From NCBI GenBank assembly GCA_002292265.1, contig DBBQ01000050.1, positions 1 to 29,676 of the forward strand: a stretch of 29,676 bases of DNA, in the 5' to 3' direction. The notes under the pieces were generated by a model. It made no database searches. It saw only the letters and a list, made by a program, of their open reading frames with translations, and was not told the origin of the DNA. Made by a program: the position numbers and the translations under genes. Position 1 is the first letter of the stretch. The number at the start of each line of letters is the position of its first letter. This stretch comes from Flavobacteriaceae bacterium UBA980 (GTDB lineage Bacteria; Bacteroidota; Bacteroidia; Flavobacteriales; Flavobacteriaceae). Of this stretch, positions 24,445 to 29,676 are shown in pieces.

Positions 24445-25361
24445 ACGTATTTTTTATAATCCAACTCTTTTGGACGGCTTGCAAGACCTTTTTTAATAAT
24501 GGCTTGTATCCGTTCCCATTCTTTTCCTTGGAGAGGGAGTCTGGGAGGTCGAACGTGACCCGTACCTAAACCTGTGGCTACCTCACACAATTTAATATTT
24601 TGCACCAACTGAGGAGAAATATCTAATTCTAGTAAGGGTAAGAACCATCTGAAAATAGATCGGGCTTTTTCTATTTCACCGATTTTACAATACGTATAAA
24701 TGGCCACGGTCTCCTCTGGAAAAGCATCCACCAAACCGGCCACCCATCCATTCGCACCCATGAGCAAGGTTTCCATCGCAATAGTATCCACCCCGCACAA
24801 GATTTTAAAACGCTCCCCAAAGCGATTGATCATCCGTGTTACGTTGGTGACATCCCGTGTTGATTCTTTAACCGCAGTAATGTTTTGATGAGATTCCAAA
24901 GCTGCAAACATTTCTAGTGTGACTTCAATCTTATAATCTACAGGATTGTTGTAAATCATAATGGGTAGTTGTGTAGAAGAGGCTATCGAAGCAAAGTAAG
25001 CTACCGTTTCGTGATCTGTGGCTTTGTAACGCATGGGAGGAAGTAGCATCAGTCCATTCGCGCCCTCGGACTCTGCCTGTTGTGCCAGGCGAATGGCTTC
25101 CTGTGTGGACTGTTCGGCAATATTCATGATGACAGGAATTTTACCTTCTACTTGTTCTAAGGTTGTTGCCAAAAGCTGCTGCTTTTCTTGGGCAGTTAAG
25201 GTGCTGGCTTCCCCAAGGGTTCCTCCGAGGATGATGCCGTGTACACCTGCCTTTATCTGATGCGACAGGTTGTGTTTAAACGCATCTAGATCCAAATTAC
25301 CTTGTGCATCAAATTGGGTCGTAGTTGCGGGCATTACCCCTTCCCATTTAAAGTCTTTCAT
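24441..25361 (-). CDS. Pyrroline-4-hydroxy-2-carboxylate deaminase (DapA/NAL family)
   Basis: A 306-residue protein of the dihydrodipicolinate synthase/N-acetylneuraminate lyase family. The Schiff-base lysine is Lys165 (TAVKESTRD), the conserved tyrosine is Tyr137 (IMIYNNP), and the substrate-loop motif reads GGTLGEASTL (46-55). In a hydroxyproline operon this member deaminates and dehydrates pyrroline-4-hydroxy-2-carboxylate to 2-oxoglutarate semialdehyde. True dihydrodipicolinate synthase is unlikely in this setting. It is first in the operon. The 93 nt between its ATG and the divergent alkyltransferase gene are AT-rich; I see no clear promoter element there on either strand, and no regulator gene is adjacent. 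Confidence 0.92.
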   Translation of the reverse strand: MKDFKWEGVMPATTTQFDAQGNLDLDAFKHNLSHQIKAGVHGIILGGTLGEASTLTAQEKQQLLATTLEQVEGKIPVIMNIAEQSTQEAIRLAQQAESEGANGLMLLPPMRYKATDHETVAYFASIASSTQLPIMIYNNPVDYKIEVTLEMFAALESHQNITAVKESTRDVTNVTRMINRFGERFKILCGVDTIAMETLLMGANGWVAGLVDAFPEETVAIYTYCKIGEIEKARSIFRWFLPLLELDISPQLVQNIKLCEVATGLGTGHVRPPRLPLQGKEWERIQAIIKKGLASRPKELDYKKYV

Positions 25362-25454
25362 TTGCCTATGAATTATAAATTTTCGAGCTCTAATATAAGT
25401 TTTTAATAAAAGATTTTTACATTAAAACCGTTTAACAAATTAAGCCCTCACACT

Positions 25455-25937
25455 ATGGAAACAAATCACTACTTCAAAAGCCCTTTGGGTTGGATCGAAA
25501 TCCGGGTTACTTCTTCCGCCTTAAAGCAATTAATCTTTGTTTCAAAGGAACCACCCCTTTATGAAAATAAAAAGTCAAAGATTGTTGAAGACACTAGGGA
25601 AGCGCTCAATCTATATTTTTCAAATCCCAAAAGTGTTCCAGACATTCCGCTTCTTCCTGAGGGAACTGCTTTTCAAAAGAAGATCTGGAAGTTGATTGCA
25701 GACATCCCCCCTGGAGAAACCAGAACCTATTATCAAATAGCAAATCAGTTTGGAAATCCCAAAGCCGTGCGTGCAGTAGGAACTGCCCTAGGTCAAAATC
25801 CGATTCTAATTTTTATCCCTTGTCATCGTGTGATTGGTAGTGGGGGTTCCCTGACGGGCTATGCAGGAGGAATTGAGAAAAAAAGAAAGTTGCTGGAACA
25901 CGAAGGTTATCCCATTCAAAAAATACTAGATTTGTAA
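25455..25937 (+). CDS. ogt: Methylated-DNA--[protein]-cysteine S-methyltransferase
   Basis: A 160-residue O6-alkylguanine-DNA alkyltransferase. The acceptor cysteine is Cys123 in IPCHRVIG, followed by the conserved GSLTGYAGG. The helix-turn-helix part, with TYYQIANQFGNPKAVRAVG (91-109), contains the arginine finger that flips out the base. The protein removes methyl groups from O6-methylguanine by irreversible self-alkylation. It is of the single-domain Ogt type, with no Ada AraC-like domain. The start at 25455 gives a normal length. It is followed after 10 nt by the serine hydrolase gene and is probably co-transcribed with it. Confidence 0.95.
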   Translation: METNHYFKSPLGWIEIRVTSSALKQLIFVSKEPPLYENKKSKIVEDTREALNLYFSNPKSVPDIPLLPEGTAFQKKIWKLIADIPPGETRTYYQIANQFGNPKAVRAVGTALGQNPILIFIPCHRVIGSGGSLTGYAGGIEKKRKLLEHEGYPIQKILDL

Positions 25938-25947
25938 AAAATAACTA

Positions 25948-27102
25948 ATGAAAAAAACGCTTTCAACTTTAGGGTTCCTTCTTCTATTATTGATTGGGAT
26001 CCTTTATATCTCTGAATACAATTACCTGCTACGGGCCGTTTCAAAAATTTATTTAACGGGGCACACTACCGCATATCTCTCCGACTACGAAGGTTTTGAC
26101 AATCACTTGTTACCTGCCTCTGAAAATCCAACATCCTGGCCACTGCACAAAGAGTACAACAAAGTCAGCTTGTCAGAAGAGCTGGAAGCCTATCATAAAG
26201 AAACCCAAACCGTTGCTTTTGTTTTGATTAAAAACGACAGTGTTTATTTCGAAAAATACTACGACGGGTACGGTCCAGACTCGAAGAGCAACTCCTTTTC
26301 TGTAGCAAAAAGTATTGTTTCTGCTTTGCTAGGAAGAGCTATAGCGCAAGGACATATACAAAGTTTAGATCAAAAAGTGATCGACTTTTTACCCGAATTA
26401 AAAGGTCCCTACGCGGATCAAGTCACCTTAGGAGACTTGTCCAGTATGGCTTCAGGGCAACGCTGGGGCGAAGCCTATTATTCTCCTCTATCGGTTACTA
26501 CCGCAGCCTATTTTGTAGAAGATTTAGACCAGCTAATCCTAGAGCAATCCATAGATGAAATGCCCGGAAAAGAATACATTTATAAAAGTGGTACCACCCA
26601 ACTTCTGGGAATGGTTCTTGCTCAGGCTACCGGAAAAAATTTAACGGACTACCTCTACGAAACCCTTTGGGACCCCATGGGCGCAGAGTACGACAGTTAC
26701 TGGCAGGTGGACAGTGCCCAAAAAGGGAGTGAAAAGGCCTACTGCTGTATTGCCTCAAACGCCAAAGATTTTGCCCGTATGGCAAAACTCTATAAAGATT
26801 ATGGGAAGTGGAACGGAGAAGTCCTTTTAGACTCCACCTTTGTTGCAAAATCTCTCAATGCACGATTCCCCGAAAGCCCCGAATACGGATACGGTTGGTG
26901 GTTAAAAGAGTATAAAGGACATAACGTTTTTATGATGCGCGGACACTTAGGGCAATATGTAATTACATTTCCAGAGGAAAATTTAATTCTAGTCCGTTTG
27001 GGACACAGCAAAGGGCCCAAAGGTCCAAAAGAAGACCCCTTTACTCCTGATATCTACAGGTATATGGATGCCGCTTTAGAACTCAACCCAGATGCTGACT
27101 AA
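25948..27102 (+). CDS. Periplasmic serine hydrolase, class C beta-lactamase-like
   Basis: A 384-residue protein with an N-terminal hydrophobic segment (about 7-23) that may be an uncleaved anchor, placing the enzyme in the periplasm. The penicillin-binding fold motifs are present: SxxK at Ser118-Val-Ala-Lys121, the Y-x-S form of the second motif at Tyr212-Lys-Ser214, and H-x-G at His333-Leu-Gly335 in place of the K-T-G triad. This combination is usual in the broad beta-lactamase/esterase/D-aminopeptidase family and does not indicate antibiotic resistance by itself. The substrate is unknown. Its last 11 nt overlap the start of the exonuclease gene. Confidence 0.92.
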   Translation: MKKTLSTLGFLLLLLIGILYISEYNYLLRAVSKIYLTGHTTAYLSDYEGFDNHLLPASENPTSWPLHKEYNKVSLSEELEAYHKETQTVAFVLIKNDSVYFEKYYDGYGPDSKSNSFSVAKSIVSALLGRAIAQGHIQSLDQKVIDFLPELKGPYADQVTLGDLSSMASGQRWGEAYYSPLSVTTAAYFVEDLDQLILEQSIDEMPGKEYIYKSGTTQLLGMVLAQATGKNLTDYLYETLWDPMGAEYDSYWQVDSAQKGSEKAYCCIASNAKDFARMAKLYKDYGKWNGEVLLDSTFVAKSLNARFPESPEYGYGWWLKEYKGHNVFMMRGHLGQYVITFPEENLILVRLGHSKGPKGPKEDPFTPDIYRYMDAALELNPDAD

Positions 27103-27808
27103 TCTTGACCTTCATAAAATTCTTTTTCTCGACATTGAGACCGTTCCTTTGTATGAATCTTTTGCGCTGGTTCCTGAAATAGAACAAACCTATTTTGGTG
27201 AAAAAACAGCATATCAACGCAAAGAAGATCAGACTCCAGAAGAATTTTACGAAAAGGCTGGAATCTGGGCAGAATTTGGAAAAATCATTTGTATTTCTGT
27301 AGGCTATTTTACCCCGCAACAAAACCCAAGAGATTTTAGACTGAAAAGTTTTTATGGTAAAGAGGTTGATTTATTAAAGGAGTTTAAGTCCTTAGTAGGT
27401 ACTTATTTTAGTACCCCCTATCATTTACTCTGTGGACACAATGCAAAAGAATTTGACTTCCCTTACATAGCCCGAAGAATGCTGATTCTAGGCATTGAAC
27501 TCCCCAAACCCTTAGAGCTTTTTAATAAAAAACCTTGGGAAGTACCGCATCTTGACACCCTACATCTCTGGCGTTTTGGAGATTACAAACACTACACTTC
27601 TCTAAAACTCATGGCACACGTCTTGGGCATTCCTTCTCCCAAAGACGATATTGACGGGAGTCAAGTTGCTGGGGTTTATTACAAAGAAAAAAACCTTGAT
27701 CGGATTGTGCAATATTGTGAAAAAGATGTGATCACGGTTGCTCAAGTTATTCTCAAATTAAGAAATGAACCGCTACTTACTGAAAAAGAAATTACCCTAA
27801 GCGTTTAA
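27092..27808 (+). CDS. 3'-5' exonuclease, DnaQ-like/PolB-exonuclease-related
   Basis: A 238-residue protein with the DEDD exonuclease motifs. Exo I is FLDIETVP (Asp14, Glu16), Exo II is GHNAKEFDFPYIARR (Asp122), and Exo III is YCEKDVITV (Tyr208, Asp212, a DEDDy-type spacing). It resembles predicted exonucleases related to the proofreading domain of PolB but lacks a polymerase domain. Two metal ions would be held by the acidic residues to trim DNA or RNA from the 3' end. Its place after a DNA alkyltransferase and a hydrolase hints at repair but proves nothing. The ATG lies 11 nt inside the preceding gene, and the first residues before the Exo I motif look natural. Confidence 0.9.
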   Translation: MLTNLDLHKILFLDIETVPLYESFALVPEIEQTYFGEKTAYQRKEDQTPEEFYEKAGIWAEFGKIICISVGYFTPQQNPRDFRLKSFYGKEVDLLKEFKSLVGTYFSTPYHLLCGHNAKEFDFPYIARRMLILGIELPKPLELFNKKPWEVPHLDTLHLWRFGDYKHYTSLKLMAHVLGIPSPKDDIDGSQVAGVYYKEKNLDRIVQYCEKDVITVAQVILKLRNEPLLTEKEITLSV

Positions 27809-27824
27809 GGGTAACTTATAAGTT
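27794..27824. repeat. Two adjacent inverted repeats after the exonuclease gene
   Basis: ACCCT (27794-27798) pairs with AGGGT (27808-27812) around the exonuclease stop codon, with two more pairs beyond a bulge. Directly after it, AACTTATAAGTT (27813-27824) is a perfect 12-bp palindrome. There is no T run, so an intrinsic terminator is doubtful. The palindrome, 8 nt before a -7 element, could be an operator for the ABC gene. Confidence 0.3.
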
Positions 27825-27832
27825 AGAACCCG

Positions 27833-27840
27833 TATCTTTG
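27833..27840 (+). promoter_or_regulatory. -7 promoter element (TATCTTTG) of the ABC ATPase gene
   Basis: An exact TAnnTTTG match ending 5 nt before the ATG at 27846, in the 37-nt gap after the exonuclease gene. No clear -33 TTG is seen. If used, the transcript would be leaderless or nearly so. Confidence 0.35.
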
Positions 27841-27845
27841 AGTTA

Positions 27846-29513
27846 ATGCAGTCCGAGAAAAAATCACTTGTAGTTGTCCAAAACGCTTCATTATCCATTG
27901 GAAATCTATCCATTCTAAAAGGCTTATCCTTTACTATAGAACAGCAAGAGCTTGTAGCTATTGTAGGAGAGTCGGGAAGTGGAAAATCCATGACTGCCTT
28001 AATGCTAATGGGGCTGCAACCGAAAAAAGCTACCCTTGAAGCAGAGCTACTTACTTTTGAATCTCGTGATCTCAAAACCTTAACCCCTTCCGATTGGCAA
28101 AAGCGCAGGGGCAACACCCTAGGCATGGTGTTTCAAGAACCTCAGTCCAGCTTGAACCCTACCCAGCGGTGTGGAAAACAACTGCTCGAAGTCCTAAAAA
28201 TTCACCGTAACATCAGCTCAAAAGAAGGAGCAGTACAAGTCACAAAAGCACTAGAAGAAGTACAATTGCACGACACAAAACGCATCTTAAAATCCTATCC
28301 TCATGAACTGAGTGGAGGGCAAAAACAGCGCATCATGATTGCCATGGCGCTGCTTTGCAAACCCAAACTTCTGATCGCAGACGAACCTACAACGGCCTTA
28401 GATGTAACAGTTCAAAAAGAAATCATTGAGCTACTGAAATCCCTTCAAAAAAAATACAAGATGAGTGTTTTGTTCATCTCCCATGATTTGGCTTTAGTGA
28501 AACAACTCGCCGATCGGATTTTGGTCATGTATCGAGGAAGTATAGTGGAATCTGGAACTTCAACTGTCCTATTTAAAAATCCGAAACATCCCTATACCAA
28601 AGGATTATTATTTGCACGCCCCGAAGTAGGAGTACGTCTGGAACGCCTTCCTACATTAAAAGACTATCAAAGTGGTACTTTTTCTCCAAAAATAGTCTCC
28701 TTTAGCAAACGTCAAGAGCGACAAGATAAAATCTATGCTACCTCCCCCCTGCTCGAAGTCAAAGAACTTGAGAAAAGTTATGTTACAAAAGTGGGATGGG
28801 GAAAATCATCTCATTTTCAAGCGGTAAAACCCATCAGCTTTTCTCTTTACCCAGGAGAAACTTTGGGTTTGGTTGGCGAGTCGGGCTGTGGGAAATCAAC
28901 ACTTGCCAAAACGCTGATTTGTTTGGATCCGTTGACCGCCGGTGCACTCTATTGGCAAGGCGAAAAAATTGATCCAAAAAACAAAGCCCAAGTGGGTCAA
29001 TTGCGAAAAGATGTTCAGTTTATTTTTCAAGATCCCTATGCTGCGCTTCATCCCTCCAAAACCCTAATCACTTCACTAGAAGAAGTCCTTTTAGTCCACG
29101 ATTCGAAAAACAACAATACAATTCGTGAGCACGCTCTGGAGCTTCTCGCCCAAGTCGGTTTGGATTCCGAATTTGCACATCGCTACCCCCATGAACTTTC
29201 TGGGGGTCAACGCCAACGCGTGGTCATCGCTAGAGCTTTGGCAGTAGGTCCTAAAGTGTTACTCTGTGATGAGTCTGTAGCCGCATTAGACATCTCTGTT
29301 CAAGCTCAAGTACTCAATCTTTTAAACGATTTAAAAAATGTACTGGGGTTGAGTTATCTTTTTATTTCGCACGATTTAGCAGTAGTAAAATACATGTCAG
29401 ATCGAGTCATGGTGATGCAAGACGGAGAATTGGTTGAACTGCAAGAAGCTGATGCCTTGTATCAAAATCCAAAAAACAAGTACACCAAAAAGTTAATTGA
29501 GGCAATTCCCTGA
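27846..29513 (+). CDS. Tandem-ATPase ABC transporter protein (Dpp/Opp/YejF type)
   Basis: A 555-residue protein with two fused ABC ATPase domains. Domain 1 has Walker A GESGSGKS (41-48), signature LSGGQ (155-159) and Walker B ending ADEPTTALD (178-186). Domain 2 has Walker A GESGCGKS (344-351), LSGGQ (451-455) and a Walker B ending CDESVAALD (474-482), with Ser in place of the usual Pro after the catalytic Glu. Each ATPase is followed by the peptide-transporter C-terminal element (KHPYTKGLL at 247-255; a shorter version at the end). The pattern is that of oligopeptide or nickel-type importers in which DppD and DppF are fused, as in YejF. No permease or binding-protein gene is adjacent, so the partners must lie elsewhere. 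A single-residue difference in domain 2 should not abolish ATPase activity. Confidence 0.94.
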   Translation: MQSEKKSLVVVQNASLSIGNLSILKGLSFTIEQQELVAIVGESGSGKSMTALMLMGLQPKKATLEAELLTFESRDLKTLTPSDWQKRRGNTLGMVFQEPQSSLNPTQRCGKQLLEVLKIHRNISSKEGAVQVTKALEEVQLHDTKRILKSYPHELSGGQKQRIMIAMALLCKPKLLIADEPTTALDVTVQKEIIELLKSLQKKYKMSVLFISHDLALVKQLADRILVMYRGSIVESGTSTVLFKNPKHPYTKGLLFARPEVGVRLERLPTLKDYQSGTFSPKIVSFSKRQERQDKIYATSPLLEVKELEKSYVTKVGWGKSSHFQAVKPISFSLYPGETLGLVGESGCGKSTLAKTLICLDPLTAGALYWQGEKIDPKNKAQVGQLRKDVQFIFQDPYAALHPSKTLITSLEEVLLVHDSKNNNTIREHALELLAQVGLDSEFAHRYPHELSGGQRQRVVIARALAVGPKVLLCDESVAALDISVQAQVLNLLNDLKNVLGLSYLFISHDLAVVKYMSDRVMVMQDGELVELQEADALYQNPKNKYTKKLIEAIP

Positions 29514-29523
29514 GTACTTAGTA

Positions 29524-29676
29524 TCACTCATTTCTTAAAAAAACTTCAAACGATTTTAGCGGAACTTTATTTTCAAGCTTGTATTTCTTTTTTAATTCCT
29601 TTAGTGATTGCATCACCTCAGCATTGTATTTGCGAATGGTTTCTAAATTCTCAAGCTCATTTGCTGTAGGGGCTCC
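29524..29676 (-). CDS. C-terminal fragment of an unidentified protein (cut by window edge)
   Basis: On the minus strand a frame runs open from the window edge to TGA at 29526-29524, giving 50 residues. The peptide is helical and charged, with ENLETIRKYNAEVMQSLKEL then KKKYKLENKVPLKSFEVFL, and reads like the end of a real protein rather than a chance frame. It converges on the ABC ATPase gene with 10 nt between stops, a normal spacing here. I do not recognise the family, and the visible part carries no motif that tells its function. Confidence 0.6.
   Translation of the reverse strand, partial: GAPTANELENLETIRKYNAEVMQSLKELKKKYKLENKVPLKSFEVFLRNE

Noticed and set aside
25362..25454. Promoter or operator for the hydroxyproline operon
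   Set aside because: I scanned both strands for TAnnTTTG with an upstream TTG and for repeats and found no convincing match.
25948..27102. Calling the serine hydrolase an antibiotic-resistance beta-lactamase
   Set aside because: It lacks the K-T-G motif (it has H-x-G) and has Y-x-S instead of Y-x-N; this is the broad esterase/peptidase-like family.
29511..29535. TGAGT...ACTCA hairpin between the convergent stops as a bidirectional terminator
   Set aside because: Only five base pairs with a 10-nt loop; it is no better than chance, and other convergent pairs here (2953/2956, 20638/20647) lack any terminator too.
1..29676. CRISPR arrays, tRNA/rRNA genes, insertion sequences, phage or toxin-antitoxin genes
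   Set aside because: No regularly spaced repeats, cloverleaf-like stretches, transposase motifs or terminal repeats were seen; all space is taken by ordinary chromosomal genes.

Overview
The window looks like chromosomal DNA from an aerobic member of the Bacteroidota, most likely a marine-type Flavobacteriaceae. Three things point there: the order of the haem genes (AraC regulator and hemH divergent from hemA-C-D-E-F with hemB close by), the AT-rich TAnnTTTG promoter elements without strong Shine-Dalgarno sites, and the family make-up (HemJ-like CopD protein, BNR-repeat secreted protein, DM13 lipoprotein). I see no phage, insertion sequence, CRISPR array, tRNA or rRNA. Genes are tightly packed, and seven neighbouring pairs share a 4-nt ATGA stop/start overlap.

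Layout. 1-1681 (minus): a TerB/J-domain protein, a HupE/UreJ-like membrane protein and a dCMP deaminase cut by the window edge. 1781-2953 (plus): a bacilliredoxin and a lysophospholipid acyltransferase. 2956-8099 (minus): a secreted BNR-repeat protein, a HemJ-like protoporphyrinogen oxidase starting at TTG, and an orphan NtrY-like histidine kinase. 8161-11433 (minus): an AraC regulator, ferrochelatase (hemH) and a MATE exporter. 11613-18686 (plus): hemA, hemC, hemD, hemE, hemF, a cation:proton antiporter and hemB. Together with HemH and HemJ these supply every step from glutamyl-tRNA to protohaem by the protoporphyrin route, except HemL, which is not in the window. The AraC/hemA divergent region holds an 11-bp direct repeat with a 20-bp period, upstream of a good -7 element, and this may be the regulator's operator.

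18742-20638 (plus): a two-gene locus encoding an Ig-like/DM13 lipoprotein and an outer-membrane beta-barrel-like protein. Each carries one lesion. The lipoprotein frame is cut by a TAA but stays open and DM13-like for 79 more codons. The barrel frame has an apparent 1-nt deletion in a T run that replaces its C-terminal strand. Either a conserved module is decaying here or the sequence has two errors. This is the most unusual part of the window.

20647-25361 (minus): a complete four-gene 4-hydroxyproline catabolic operon (pyrroline-4-hydroxy-2-carboxylate deaminase, 2-oxoglutarate-semialdehyde dehydrogenase, hydroxyproline 2-epimerase, FAD D-amino-acid oxidase/dehydrogenase) feeding 2-oxoglutarate. 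25455-27808 (plus): an O6-alkylguanine-DNA alkyltransferase, an SxxK serine hydrolase and a PolB-like 3'-5' exonuclease. 27846-29513 (plus): a tandem-ATPase peptide-type ABC protein. 29524-29676 (minus): the C-terminal end of an unidentified protein. No stretch over 300 bases lacks a gene.
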